From contig CAKUGX010000004.1 of the NCBI GenBank assembly GCA_934654765.1, positions 1-45,675 of the forward strand: a stretch of 45,675 nt of DNA. Reading direction: 5' to 3'. Numbering within the stretch: position 1 is the first letter of the stretch; every line of letters begins with the position of its first letter. This stretch comes from an uncultured Collinsella sp. Its GTDB lineage: Bacteria > Actinomycetota > Coriobacteriia > Coriobacteriales > Coriobacteriaceae. Of this stretch, positions 18,243-26,580 are shown in pieces. Both the position numbers and the translations under genes were made by a program. The notes below the pieces were generated by a model. That model saw nothing but the letters and a program-made list of their open reading frames with translations, did no database searches and was not told where the DNA came from.

Positions 18243-18276
18243 CCTAACTCCTTACAACCGAAAGGACGGCAGCAGT

Positions 18277-18957
18277 ATGCGACCGCTCATTGTAATGAAT
18301 GGCGAGAACATCGATTGGTGCCACACCGCGACCAGGATGCTCATGTATCTGGTCGGCGTTGCCATTTTGGCCCTCGGCATGAGCCTCCAGACGGCATCGG
18401 GCCTTGGCGTGGCCGCCCTCACCTGCTTTGCCACGACCCTGTCCATGCTCACTGGCAAGACGCTCGGTTTTTGGATCACCGTGACCTACGTCGCTTACAT
18501 TGCAGCCCAATTGGCTATTCTTCGCCGTGAGTTCCAGCCGCGCATTCTGCTCGAGCTCTTTTTCTCCACGCTTATCGGCGGCTTCACCGACTTCTTTATG
18601 GCAGTCAATCCTCTGCACCCCACCGCACTCCCCGCGCAGGTCGCGACTATGCTGCTTTCGCTTGCCGTCACCGCGTTTGGCGTAAGCCTGGTGGTCAATA
18701 TGGGCGTCGTGCCCAACGCGCCGGATGGCCTGGTGCAGGTAATTGCCGAAAAGCTCAAGCGTCGCTTTGGCGATGTTAAGGTCGTATTCGACTGCTCACA
18801 CGTCGCGGCATCCCTCGCCCTATCACTCGTGCTCATGCACAACCTGGGCGGCTTTGGTGTAACCACCGCTATCTCGGCACTGTTCCTGGGCCACGTCATC
18901 AACGTAGCCAATAAGTTGTTCGCCAAGCGCTTTATCCGCATGGCGTTTGGGGAGTAG
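18277..18957 (+). CDS. YczE/YitT-like integral membrane protein
   Basis: A 226-residue membrane protein with about five or six hydrophobic segments. ILALGMSLQTASGLGVAALTCFATTLS and NMGVVPNAPDGLVQVIAEKL fit the YczE/YitT-like family of unknown function. The ATG at 18277 is preceded by GAAAGGA; an upstream extension in frame would overlap structured motif 2 and is rejected. The gene is transcribed alone, behind a promoter, operator and both structured RNA motifs shared with the kdgK-kdgA operon. It is therefore probably linked to uronate or KDG metabolism, perhaps as a transporter, but there is no direct evidence. Confidence 0.85.
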   Translation: MRPLIVMNGENIDWCHTATRMLMYLVGVAILALGMSLQTASGLGVAALTCFATTLSMLTGKTLGFWITVTYVAYIAAQLAILRREFQPRILLELFFSTLIGGFTDFFMAVNPLHPTALPAQVATMLLSLAVTAFGVSLVVNMGVVPNAPDGLVQVIAEKLKRRFGDVKVVFDCSHVAASLALSLVLMHNLGGFGVTTAISALFLGHVINVANKLFAKRFIRMAFGE

Positions 18958-18982
18958 CGCAGTCGCAAGAGCCCACAAACCG

Positions 18983-19052
18983 CGCTATACGTTGCTATAT
19001 CTCGCTATACTTTGCTATATGTTGCTATACTTTGCTATATCTTGCTATAACT
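18983..19052 (+). repeat. Seven tandem 10-bp repeats (iterons) before the ATPase gene
   Basis: Units start at 18983, 18993, 19003, 19013, 19023, 19033 and 19043 and follow the pattern yGCTATAnnT. The array ends 18 bases before the ATPase ATG. A 10-bp period puts every unit on the same face of the helix. Each unit also contains a -10-like TATA. Confidence 0.85.
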
Positions 19053-19070
19053 TGAGCAGAGGTGGCGCAT

Positions 19071-20162
19071 ATGCAGACAAATCCGTTTAAACCTACGGCA
19101 GGTAAAACGCCTCCCATGATTATCGGTCGCGAGGATGTACTCGAGGAGTTCAACGAGGGCCTCATCAATGGACCCGGCGCACCGGGGCGCCTGATGCGCA
19201 TTGCCGGTGTCCGCGGAACGGGTAAAACGGTCCTCCTTGATGAGTGCGCGCGTCTTGCTCAAGATTGCGGTTGGACCGTAATTAAGGAAGTCGCAACCGA
19301 AGGGCTCTGCCAGCGCATTCTTGAACAGCTCCAGCCCAAGGTCCAAGCCAAACACGCTAGATTCGAACCCGCTGTCGCCGGTATATCTCTCGGTAGCATA
19401 GACATCGAACGAATTGGCCCCTCTTTGCGCGACGCGATGAGGCAGGCAATATCCAAAAATGGCAACGGCCTGCTTATCACCCTCGATGAGGTTCAAGATG
19501 CCGAACTCGACGAGGTAGGAACGCTCTCCGTTGCGATTCAACAAATCATCGGTGAAGACCTTGGTATCGCCTTCGTTTTTGCAGGACTACCCTCGATGAT
19601 CGAAAGCGTCATCAACGGCAAAACACTCACGTTTTTACGTCGCGCGCTCCCCTTTGATCTCAAGGCAGTAGCTGTTACCGAGGTGACGTACTCCCTCGAA
19701 GAGACCATCGAAACATCCGGTATGGAGCTCAAGCCAGGCGTCGCCAGCCAACTTGCCGAGGCAACGCAAGGCTATCCTTTTATGATTCAGCTCGTTGGAT
19801 ACTATGCATGGCAGCTAGCGAGACGCGCGCATACGACGATTATTGGAGAAGAAGAGGCCGAGCGTGGCATTGCGACGGCACGCGAACGCTTCTGCGCCAT
19901 GGTGATTGAGCCCGCGCTGCAGCGCATTCCGCCCACATGTATCGCCTATCTGTTGAGCATGGCATCGTTGGGGCAAACATGTTCGACCAGCATGGTGGCC
20001 GACGACCTAAACAAAACGCCTCAGCAGGTGAGCTCCATCCGCAGCCGCTTGCTCAGAGAATCGATTATTGAGGCACCCTCATACGGCAAGGTATCGTTCG
20101 CCATCCCCTACATGCGCGACTATCTCAACGATCATAAAGCCGAACTGGAGGCTGAGCTGTAG
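19071..20162 (+). CDS. Stand-alone AAA/P-loop ATPase
   Basis: A 363-residue ATPase. Walker A is GVRGTGKT (46-53) and Walker B is LLITLDEVQ. The C-terminal ~100 residues look like a winged-helix module (DDLNKTPQQVSSIRSRLLRES). The domain order resembles ORC/Cdc6-like or archaeal-type ATPases. The ATG at 19071 has AGAGG at 8-base spacing; an in-frame GTG nine bases upstream is too close to that site. It lies behind the 10-bp iterons, which it may bind. No partner gene adjoins it, and its role is unknown. Confidence 0.85.
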   Translation: MQTNPFKPTAGKTPPMIIGREDVLEEFNEGLINGPGAPGRLMRIAGVRGTGKTVLLDECARLAQDCGWTVIKEVATEGLCQRILEQLQPKVQAKHARFEPAVAGISLGSIDIERIGPSLRDAMRQAISKNGNGLLITLDEVQDAELDEVGTLSVAIQQIIGEDLGIAFVFAGLPSMIESVINGKTLTFLRRALPFDLKAVAVTEVTYSLEETIETSGMELKPGVASQLAEATQGYPFMIQLVGYYAWQLARRAHTTIIGEEEAERGIATARERFCAMVIEPALQRIPPTCIAYLLSMASLGQTCSTSMVADDLNKTPQQVSSIRSRLLRESIIEAPSYGKVSFAIPYMRDYLNDHKAELEAEL

Positions 20163-20209
20163 AGAAGCCCCAGCCCAAAAGACGAAAACCGTTTACGTAC
20201 GGTTTTAAA

Positions 20210-20307
20210 CCAGACGAAAACGGTTTTCGTCTGGTTTGCGTACGGAAATGAGACGCAAATTTTGCTTTCGTACGGCTGCATGCCAGACGCAAACGGTTTT
20301 CGTCCGG
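20210..20307. repeat. Two 25-bp palindromic repeats
   Basis: The 25-base unit at 20210-20234 (CCAGACGAAAAC and its complement around a single base) is nearly repeated at 20283-20307. GTACGG occurs three times nearby. These fill the gap between the ATPase gene and the terminator at 20330. Confidence 0.6.
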
Positions 20308-20329
20308 CAATGCGTCCGCAATCAAGACG

Positions 20330-20365
20330 AAAAGGCCCCGAGTTCGTATGAACTCGGGGCCTTTT
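20330..20365. terminator. Bidirectional terminator between the ATPase and dehydratase genes
   Basis: A perfect 16-bp stem (AAAAGGCCCCGAGTTC and complement) with a 4-base loop ends in TTTT on both strands, between two converging genes. Confidence 0.85.
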
Positions 20366-20405
20366 ACCGCGCATCTATGAGAGGAGAATTCGATGCGCCC
20401 GGGCG

Positions 20406-22184
20406 CTACTCCATGTAGCCACCCTGGATGGCGGAAACTGCATGCTCGGTAAAGAACTTGAGCGTGCCGGAGGTATAGCGGTTAGGCTTGGGCTTCCAAG
20501 CGGCGCGGCGCTCGGCCAGGACGGCGTCGACCTCGGCCGGCTCCATCTCCTTGCCGGCGATGCCCACGATGGACAGCGAGCGCTCGGGGATGTTGATCTG
20601 GATAAGGTCGCCCTCCTCGATCAGGGCAATCGGACCGCCCACGGCAGCCTCGGGCGAAACGTGACCGATGGCCGGGCCCTTGGAGGCGCCGGAGAAGCGG
20701 CCGTCGGTAATCAGGGCAATGGAGGCACCGAGCTCGGGATCGCTGGCGATAGCCTCGGTGGTGTAGAACATCTCGGGCATGCCGGAACCCTTGGGGCCCT
20801 CGTAGCGAATGATGACGGCGTCGCCGGGCTTGACCTCGTGCGTCAGGACGGCGTGGATAGCGTCCTCCTCGCAGTCGAACGGACGGGCCTTAAGCGTAGC
20901 CTGGAACATCTCGCGAGGAACGACAGTGTGCTTAACGACGGCACCCTCGGGGGCAAGGTTGCCGTGCAGGATGGCGATGGAGCCATCGGTGCCGAAGGCC
21001 TGGTCGAACGGACGGATGATGTTCTCGCGCTTAAGGTTCCACTTCTCCAGGTAACGACCGCACTTCTCGTAGTAGCCGTTGTTCTTGAGGTCCTCGAGGT
21101 TCTCGCCGAGGGTCTTGCCCGTGACGGTCATAACGTCGAGGTGGAGCATCGACTTGATCTCCTCCATGATGCGCGGCACGCCGCCCGCATAGTAGAAGAA
21201 CTGCGCCGGCCACTCGCCTGCGGGACGAACGTTGAGCAGGTAGTGGGCGCCACGATGCAGACGATCGAAATCGTCGGCGGACATCTCGATGCCAAACTCG
21301 CGGGCGATCGCGGGAATGTGCAGCAGCGAGTTGGTGGAGCCGGAGATGGCCCCGTGGACCATGATGAGGTTCTCGAAGGACTCCTTGGTCACGATGTCGC
21401 GCGGGCACAGGTTGTGGTCGGAGAGCCACACGGACTGACGGCCGGCCTCGCGAGCGAACTCACGCAGGTCGGAGCTGGTGGCGGGCAGCAGAGCCGTGCC
21501 GGGGAGCATAAGGCCCAGGGCCTCGGCGGTAACCTGCATGGTCGAAGCGGTGCCCATGAAGGAGCAAGCGCCGCAGCTGGGGCAAGCGTTGTGTTTGGCG
21601 AATTCAAGCTCCTCGCGGGAGATCTCGCCGCGCTCGTAGCGGGCCGAAATAGCCCCGAGCTGCTCCAGGGTCAGCAGGTCGGGGCCGGCGTCCATGACGC
21701 CGCCGGTGACGACGATAGAGGGGATGTTGACGCGGCCCATGGCCATGAGGTTCGCAGGCAGGCCCTTATCGCAGCTGGCGACAAAGACACCGGCGTCGAA
21801 CGGGGTGGCCTTGGCGTGGATCTCGATCATGTTAGCGATCATGTCGCGGCTGGGCAGCGAGTAGTTGATGCCGTCGTGGCCCTGGGCTTCACCGTCGCAG
21901 ATGTCGGTGCAGAAGTAACGGGCGCCGTGGCCACCAGCCTCGGCAACGCCGGCGCGCACCTCCTCGACCAGCTCAAACAGGCCGGCGGAGCCCGGGTGCG
22001 AGTCGCCGAACGTCGACTCGATGATGACCTGCGGCTTGTCCAGGTCCTCGATGCTCCAGCCAGAGCCCAGACGCAGCGGGTCCATCTCGGGGCTGATGGT
22101 GCGGAACTTGCCGGAACGCGGCTGCAGCTTGGCGACCAGCTCGGCGGCCTCCTGCTGAATCTGCTCTTTGGTCTTCTCGTCCAT
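20406..22184 (-). CDS. IlvD/Edd family sugar-acid dehydratase
   Basis: A 592-residue Fe-S dehydratase. Cysteines in [11 protein letters not shown] (Cys138) and [18 protein letters not shown] (Cys201-207) fit the cluster ligands. [15 protein letters not shown] [22 protein letters not shown] is the C-terminal signature. The usual N-terminal cysteine of dihydroxy-acid dehydratase is not evident; GDSHPGSAG stands there. The gene is paired with a GntP permease and a FadR-type regulator, not with ilv genes. Dehydration of an aldonate such as gluconate or a related acid to a 2-keto-3-deoxy acid is therefore more likely than branched-chain amino acid synthesis. The start at 22184 has AAAGGAG. Automated pipelines would probably label it ilvD. 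Confidence 0.85.
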   Translation of the reverse strand: MDEKTKEQIQQEAAELVAKLQPRSGKFRTISPEMDPLRLGSGWSIEDLDKPQVIIESTFGDSHPGSAGLFELVEEVRAGVAEAGGHGARYFCTDICDGEAQGHDGINYSLPSRDMIANMIEIHAKATPFDAGVFVASCDKGLPANLMAMGRVNIPSIVVTGGVMDAGPDLLTLEQLGAISARYERGEISREELEFAKHNACPSCGACSFMGTASTMQVTAEALGLMLPGTALLPATSSDLREFAREAGRQSVWLSDHNLCPRDIVTKESFENLIMVHGAISGSTNSLLHIPAIAREFGIEMSADDFDRLHRGAHYLLNVRPAGEWPAQFFYYAGGVPRIMEEIKSMLHLDVMTVTGKTLGENLEDLKNNGYYEKCGRYLEKWNLKRENIIRPFDQAFGTDGSIAILHGNLAPEGAVVKHTVVPREMFQATLKARPFDCEEDAIHAVLTHEVKPGDAVIIRYEGPKGSGMPEMFYTTEAIASDPELGASIALITDGRFSGASKGPAIGHVSPEAAVGGPIALIEEGDLIQINIPERSLSIVGIAGKEMEPAEVDAVLAERRAAWKPKPNRYTSGTLKFFTEHAVSAIQGGYME

Positions 22185-22263
22185 GGTGTACTCCTTTGGT
22201 TTAAGGCTTACTTGGTTTGGTATCGATTGATGTGACGTGCTGATGTGAAGCGCTGGCTTGCGA

Positions 22264-23625
22264 TTAGGCGAAGAACGAGATTGCCAGGGCGCAGGCGAGG
22301 CCCGAAAGACCGATGATCGTCTCCATGATGGTCCAGGACTTGAGAGTGGTCTTCTCGTCGATCTCGAGGAACGAAGAGCACATCCAGAAGCCGGCATCGT
22401 TGACGTGTGAGAGTGCCGTGGCGCCGCCGCAGATGGCAAGGCAGATGGCGGCACGCATGAGCACCGAGGCGCCGGCGACCGCAGGCATGGCGGTCATAAT
22501 GCCCGAAGCCATGGTCATCGAAACGATGGAACTACCGACCGAGGCGCGGACGAGCGCGGCGATGAGGAAGCCGACGACCACGAGGGGCAGCGGGCAGCTC
22601 TCGAGCACGGGGCCGATAACCTGGCCCAGACCGCAGTCCTGCAGCATCCAGCGGATGACGCCGCCACAGGCGATGACCAGCAAGATCATGCCGACGGGCT
22701 TGAGCGAACGGTCGAGCAGGGCCTTGAGCTCGGCGCCGGTGTAGCCGCGGCGAGCGCCCAGCAGATACATGGCGATGAGCGTGGCGATGGTGAGTGCGAC
22801 GAACGGCTTGCCCAGGAAAGCGAGAATCGAGGCGACCTCGGCGGGCATGGGAATGTACGAAGACAGCGTGCCCAGCAGGATTAGGCACAGCGGCGTGAGC
22901 ACGATCGCGAGCACCATGCCAAAGGAGGGAAGCTCCTTGTCGTCGCTCGCACCCTCGGCAGAGGTGAAGTGCTCGGGGACGTCCGTGAAGATACGACCGC
23001 CCACGTTGCGGCCCCAGGCGACACCGGCGACAGCCATGGCGATAAAGGCGGTGGGGATGCCGACGAGAATCATGGTGCCCAGGTCGACGCCGAGCGTACC
23101 GGCAACGAGGACCGAGCCGGCCGAAGGCGGCACGAAGGCATAGCCGGCTGCCAGTCCCGCGAGCAGGGCAATGCCATAGTAGAGGGTCGACTTTTTGGTC
23201 TGCGATGCCACGCTAAACGCGAGCGGGATCAAAACGACCACGCCGGCCTCAAAGAACACCGTGGTGCCGATGACCAGACCGGTGATGCCCAGCGCCCAGC
23301 TAGAGTGGCCCTGACCAAAGGTATCGATAAAGGTCTGGGCGATCTTCTTGGCGCCGCCGCTCTCCTCCAGGATCTGACCAAACATCGATCCCAGGCCAAT
23401 GAGCAAGGCGATGTTTTGCAGCGTGGTGCCCACGCCCTTGGTGACGGTGTCTGCCACCAAATCGAGCGGCATGCCCGCGCCGATGCCGATCGCGAGCGCC
23501 GAGACCATCATCGACAGCACGGGGTGCAGCTTGAACTTAATGATGAGCGCAAGCAGCAGCGCGATGCCCACGATGGCGGCAATGACGAGCCTGGTGGGGT
23601 CTGCCATAAACGTTGGGTCTGACAT
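22264..23625 (-). CDS. GntP family gluconate-type permease
   Basis: A 453-residue membrane protein of the GntP family with many hydrophobic segments, starting [40 protein letters not shown] and [16 protein letters not shown] are strongly family-typical. It probably imports the sugar acid used by the dehydratase gene 79 bases downstream. GGAGG lies directly upstream of the ATG. The promoter region holds several TCTGATG sites for the divergent FadR-type regulator, plus one copy of the AACGG direct-repeat element. Confidence 0.93.
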   Translation of the reverse strand: MSDPTFMADPTRLVIAAIVGIALLLALIIKFKLHPVLSMMVSALAIGIGAGMPLDLVADTVTKGVGTTLQNIALLIGLGSMFGQILEESGGAKKIAQTFIDTFGQGHSSWALGITGLVIGTTVFFEAGVVVLIPLAFSVASQTKKSTLYYGIALLAGLAAGYAFVPPSAGSVLVAGTLGVDLGTMILVGIPTAFIAMAVAGVAWGRNVGGRIFTDVPEHFTSAEGASDDKELPSFGMVLAIVLTPLCLILLGTLSSYIPMPAEVASILAFLGKPFVALTIATLIAMYLLGARRGYTGAELKALLDRSLKPVGMILLVIACGGVIRWMLQDCGLGQVIGPVLESCPLPLVVVGFLIAALVRASVGSSIVSMTMASGIMTAMPAVAGASVLMRAAICLAICGGATALSHVNDAGFWMCSSFLEIDEKTTLKSWTIMETIIGLSGLACALAISFFA

Positions 23626-23638
23626 CTTTCCTCCAATT

Positions 23639-23733
23639 CATCAGACCTTTTGAATTCGGCTAGAACTATAGCGTGTTTTAAATAGGTCTGATGTTTCAAT
23701 AGGGAACTTTTTTGAAATACATCTGATGTATTT
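23639..23733. promoter_or_regulatory. Candidate FadR-type regulator binding sites
   Basis: CATCAGACCT (23639) and AGGTCTGATG (23684) form an inverted pair, and AAATACATCTGATGTATTT (23715-23733) is a perfect palindrome. TCTGATG occurs again at 23830, close to the regulator start. They lie between the divergent permease and regulator genes and suit autoregulation. Confidence 0.55.
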
Positions 23734-23738
23734 TCGCG

Positions 23739-23764
23739 AACGGTCGGTTTTTGACGGTGAACGG
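23739..23764. promoter_or_regulatory. AACGG direct-repeat element, copy d
   Basis: AACGG at 23739 and 23760 (21-bp period) flank TCGGTTTTTGACGGTG. Related copies are at 24577, 32290, 40420 and 45357. Confidence 0.55.
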
Positions 23765-23858
23765 TAGTTATTGTTCGTCGATCGTGGGAGCAGCGATCTG
23801 CGTCCCATCGTTGATGGGCTAGAATAGCTCTGATGAATTCTTAGACGTGAGGTGAAGC

Positions 23859-24542
23859 GTGGCACGAGCCGAGTCGGGACTCCCCGAGCAGATTGCAGAC
23901 AAAATCATTCAACTGATTCTTGATGAGCACCTTGAGCAAGGCGACCGCTTGCCTAAGGAAGCCGTGCTGGTTGAGCGCCTAGGGGCCGGCCGGAGCACCG
24001 TGCGCGAAGCCATGAAGCTGCTGCAATCGCGCAACATCGTGCGCATTAAGCAGGGGTCGGGCACCTACGTGGCATCCAACCCCGGCGTTGCCGACGACCC
24101 GCTGGGCTTTACCTTTATCGGCGATAAACAGCGCCTGGCGCGCGACCTGCTCGAGGTGCGCTTCATGATCGAGCCACAGATGGCAAGCATGGCCGCCGAG
24201 CACGCGACCGACGACCAAATCGCCTGCATCAAAGAGCTCTGCGACGAATCTGAGCGCCTGGCCGCCCTTGGCGAAGACTATTCCGCTGCTGACACCGCAT
24301 TCCATAATGCCATTGCCGAGAGCTGCGGAAACCTTGTCGTCCCCCGTCTGATGGGCGTGCTCAAGGCATCCGTCCCCCTATTTATCGATGTGACCGGCAA
24401 AAAGCTGGTCGAGGAGACCATCCGCACCCACCGCGGTGTTGCCGACGCCATCGCTGCACGCAACCCCACCGCCGCGCACGACGCGATGTATTTGCACCTG
24501 GTCTATAACCGCAACATGATTGCGAAGGGGAGGCAGGGGTAA
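23859..24542 (+). CDS. FadR/GntR family transcriptional regulator
   Basis: A 227-residue regulator with a GntR winged helix (EQGDRLPKEAVLVERLGAGRSTVREAMKLL, then IVRIKQGSGTYVAS) and an FCD effector domain with candidate metal-binding Asp/His residues (DTAFHNAIAE, HLVYNRN). It is divergent from the permease-dehydratase operon and likely controls it through the TCTGATG sites between them. The start codon is GTG with AGGTGA upstream. The effector is probably the sugar acid or its keto-deoxy product. Confidence 0.92.
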   Translation: MARAESGLPEQIADKIIQLILDEHLEQGDRLPKEAVLVERLGAGRSTVREAMKLLQSRNIVRIKQGSGTYVASNPGVADDPLGFTFIGDKQRLARDLLEVRFMIEPQMASMAAEHATDDQIACIKELCDESERLAALGEDYSAADTAFHNAIAESCGNLVVPRLMGVLKASVPLFIDVTGKKLVEETIRTHRGVADAIAARNPTAAHDAMYLHLVYNRNMIAKGRQG

Positions 24543-24576
24543 GACGCTTAAGGCTTTGCTCGCTCCCCTCGCATAC

Positions 24577-24605
24577 CGTTTAACTGCTAAAAGTGAACGT
24601 TCACC
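24577..24605 (+). promoter_or_regulatory. Regulatory sites upstream of kduD/dhuD
   Basis: Reading the plus strand, CCGTT (24577) and ACGTT (24598) form a fifth, weaker copy of the direct-repeat element. It overlaps the palindrome GTGAACGTTCAC (24594-24605). A -10-like TATACT lies at 24648. Here the two sites overlap, unlike the minus-strand promoters, where they are adjacent. Confidence 0.5.
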
Positions 24606-24708
24606 TATTTTTAGGCAAGCTGCGGACTTTGTTCAGCCGCTTCTCCTATACTGACCTTGTATTAGAAGCAAGTTTTTATAGATAAACGTTTCTTTTGAAA
24701 GGACCGGT

Positions 24709-25518
24709 ATGTCTAACCTTATGGACAGCTTCCGCCTTGATGGCAAGGTCGCGCTGGTGACCGGCGCCACCTATGGCATCGGTATGGCCATGGCCGAGGC
24801 GCTCGGCGAGGCCGGCGCCAAAATCGCTTTTAACGCGCGTCACGCCGACAAGGTCGCCGAGGCCGAGAAGCACTACCGCGAGCTGGGCTTTGAGGCTCAC
24901 GGCTACGTGGCCGATGTTACCGATGAGGCCGTAGTCGCCGAGCTCATCTCCAAGATCGAGGCCGACTTTGGCACCACGCCCGACATTCTGGTCAACAACG
25001 CCGGCGTTATCCAGCGCACCCCGATGCTCGAGATGAGCGCCGATGACTTCCGTCGCGTCGTCGATATCGACCTCAACGCGCCGTTTATCGTGTCAAAGGC
25101 CTGCCTGCCCGGCATGATCGCCAAGGGTCACGGCAAGATTATCAACATCTGCTCGATGATGAGCGAGCTTGGTCGCGAGACCATCGCCGGCTACGCTGCC
25201 GCCAAGGGTGGTCTGAAGATGCTCACCAAGAACATCTGCTCCGAGTTTGGCGAGGCCAACATCCAGTGCAACGGCATTGGGCCTGGCTACATCGCCACGC
25301 CGCAAACTGCGCCGCTGCGCGAGACGCAGCCCGACGGCAGCCGTCACCCGTTTGACCAGTTCATCATCGCCAAGACCCCGGCCGCCCGTTGGGGCACGCC
25401 CGAGGACCTGAAGGGCCCCGCCGTGTTCCTAGCTTCCGACGCCTCGAACTTCGTCAACGGCCACATCCTCTACGTCGACGGCGGCATCCTAGCCTATATC
25501 GGCAAACAACCGCAGTAG
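24709..25518 (+). CDS. SDR family oxidoreductase, KduD/DhuD type (keto-deoxy-uronate to KDG)
   Basis: A 269-residue short-chain dehydrogenase. Cofactor motif TGATYGIG, NNAG, and the catalytic Ser149, Tyr162 and Lys166 (GYAAAK) are present. The sequence is close to gluconate 5-dehydrogenase/KduD enzymes. With the DhuI-type isomerase gene directly downstream, the likely role is reducing the 2-keto-3-deoxy uronate dehydro-intermediate to KDG (DhuD in streptococci). GAAAGGA precedes the ATG. Substrate and NADH preference are inferred from context. Confidence 0.9.
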   Translation: MSNLMDSFRLDGKVALVTGATYGIGMAMAEALGEAGAKIAFNARHADKVAEAEKHYRELGFEAHGYVADVTDEAVVAELISKIEADFGTTPDILVNNAGVIQRTPMLEMSADDFRRVVDIDLNAPFIVSKACLPGMIAKGHGKIINICSMMSELGRETIAGYAAAKGGLKMLTKNICSEFGEANIQCNGIGPGYIATPQTAPLRETQPDGSRHPFDQFIIAKTPAARWGTPEDLKGPAVFLASDASNFVNGHILYVDGGILAYIGKQPQ

Positions 25519-25525
25519 GCGCTGC

Positions 25526-25623
25526 GCGGGCTTGAGACGGGCATCTTGCCTTTCAATCGTCGGTCGCGTACCAAAGTACGCTTCCCTCCTCTTTCAAGGC
25601 AACCTGCTCCGCCTCAAGCCCGC
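25526..25623. repeat. Multi-stem palindromic element between kduD/dhuD and dhuI
   Basis: GCGGGCTTGAG (25526) pairs with CTCAAGCCCGC (25613). Inside, TTGCCTT (25546) pairs with AAGGCAA (25596), and GCGTAC-CAAA-GTACGC (25566-25581) forms the apex. Nothing is encoded here. It may be a mobile palindrome or an mRNA structure separating the two coding regions. Confidence 0.6.
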
Positions 25624-25659
25624 TCGCTCACCGCGCTCCCACATTAAGGTTCACTTAGT

Positions 25660-25726
25660 AGTTGCGGTGAAATGGGGATTGATTGTGCATTTATCAGGCA
25701 AAACAGTCCTTATTTCACCGCAAGTT
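25660..25726. repeat. 67-bp palindromic intergenic repeat, copy 3
   Basis: The arms are TTGCGGTGAAATGGGGATTG and a partner with AA and C in place of GG and T. Every difference between the arms still pairs as G-U in plus-strand RNA. It ends 23 bases before the dhuI start. Confidence 0.7.
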
Positions 25727-25748
25727 AAAGAAAGAAAGGTACTTCAGC

Positions 25749-26390
25749 ATGAAGATCGCTCTGATCAACGAGAACTCTCAGAACTCCAAGAACCCCATGA
25801 TTGAGGCTGCCCTTAAGAAGGTTGTCGAGCCCATGGGCCACACCGTCTTTAACTATGGCATGTATGCCGAGGAGGGCTCCGCTCCCCTCACCTACGTGCA
25901 GAACGGCATCCTTGCCGCCGTGCTGCTCAACTCTGGCGCTGCAGACTACGTCGTGACCGGCTGCGGCACCGGCGAAGGCGCCATGCTCGCCTGCAACTCC
26001 TTCCCGGGTGTGCTGTGCGGCCATGTTGCCGACCCTCTGGATGCCTACACCTTTGCCCAGGTCAACGATGGTAACGCCGTCGCCATGCCCTTCGCTCTTA
26101 AGAACGGCTGGGGCCAGGAGCTCAACCTGGAGTACACCTTCGAGAAGCTCTTTGGCTTCGGTTCCGGCAACGGCTATCCTGCCGAGCGCGTTGAGCCCGA
26201 GCAGCGCAACAAGAAGATCCTCGACGGCGTCCGCGCTGTGACTATGCGTCCGCTCGTCGACGTCTTGGGCGAGATTGACCAGGACCTGGTGAAGGGCGCC
26301 CTGGCTGGTGAGCACTTCCAGGAGTACTTCTTCGCCAACGCCACCGACGAGGCCATCATCGCGAAGGTCAAGGAGCTTCTGGGCCTCTAA
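25749..26390 (+). CDS. dhuI: RpiB/LacA-fold isomerase, DhuI type (5-keto-4-deoxyuronate isomerase)
   Basis: A 213-residue protein of the RpiB/LacAB sugar isomerase fold. KIALINENSQNSKNPMIEAAL, VVTGCGTGEGAMLACNSFPGV and EQRNKKILDGV closely resemble streptococcal DhuI. That enzyme isomerises 4-deoxy-L-threo-5-hexosulose-uronate in unsaturated-uronate catabolism and replaces the unrelated KduI. Its neighbour is the DhuD-type dehydrogenase. No kduI gene is seen in the window. AAAGG lies about 10 bases before the ATG, just after the 67-bp repeat. A terminator follows. Confidence 0.88.
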   Translation: MKIALINENSQNSKNPMIEAALKKVVEPMGHTVFNYGMYAEEGSAPLTYVQNGILAAVLLNSGAADYVVTGCGTGEGAMLACNSFPGVLCGHVADPLDAYTFAQVNDGNAVAMPFALKNGWGQELNLEYTFEKLFGFGSGNGYPAERVEPEQRNKKILDGVRAVTMRPLVDVLGEIDQDLVKGALAGEHFQEYFFANATDEAIIAKVKELLGL

Positions 26391-26419
26391 TCGCCCCACG
26401 GTCCTCCCCTATCAAACGC

Positions 26420-26460
26420 AAGCGGCGGCTGCCCCAACACAGGGCAGCCGCCGCTTTTTC
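26420..26460 (+). terminator. Rho-independent terminator of dhuI
   Basis: A perfect 15-bp stem (AAGCGGCGGCTGCCC and complement) with a 7-base loop is followed by TTTTT, 30 bases after the stop. Confidence 0.88.
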
Positions 26461-26472
26461 TATCTATCGAAT

Positions 26473-26570
26473 GGTGCAAAGGGGTAAGGTTTACATGCAC
26501 CAACTTGGTGCAAACTAACCTGACCCCAATGCACCAGCTTGGCGCAAAGTAACCTGCCCCCCTTTGCACC
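26473..26570. repeat. Foldback with two tandem 34-bp palindromic units
   Basis: GGTGCAAAGGGG (26473) pairs with CCCCTTTGCACC (26559-26570). Between them lie two 34-bp direct repeats starting at 26495 and 26529. The first contains the perfect palindrome TGCACCAACTTGGTGCA; the second differs at a few positions. The element sits just after the stop of the Old Yellow Enzyme-type gene. Confidence 0.65.
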
Positions 26571-26580
26571 AAGAGGTTGA

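Noticed and set aside
18983..19052. CRISPR-like array
   Set aside because: The repeats are only 10 bp, contiguous, and have no spacers; no cas genes are present.
20406..22184. ilvD for branched-chain amino acid synthesis
   Set aside because: No other ilv or leu genes are near; a GntP permease and FadR-type regulator flank it and the usual first cysteine is not evident.
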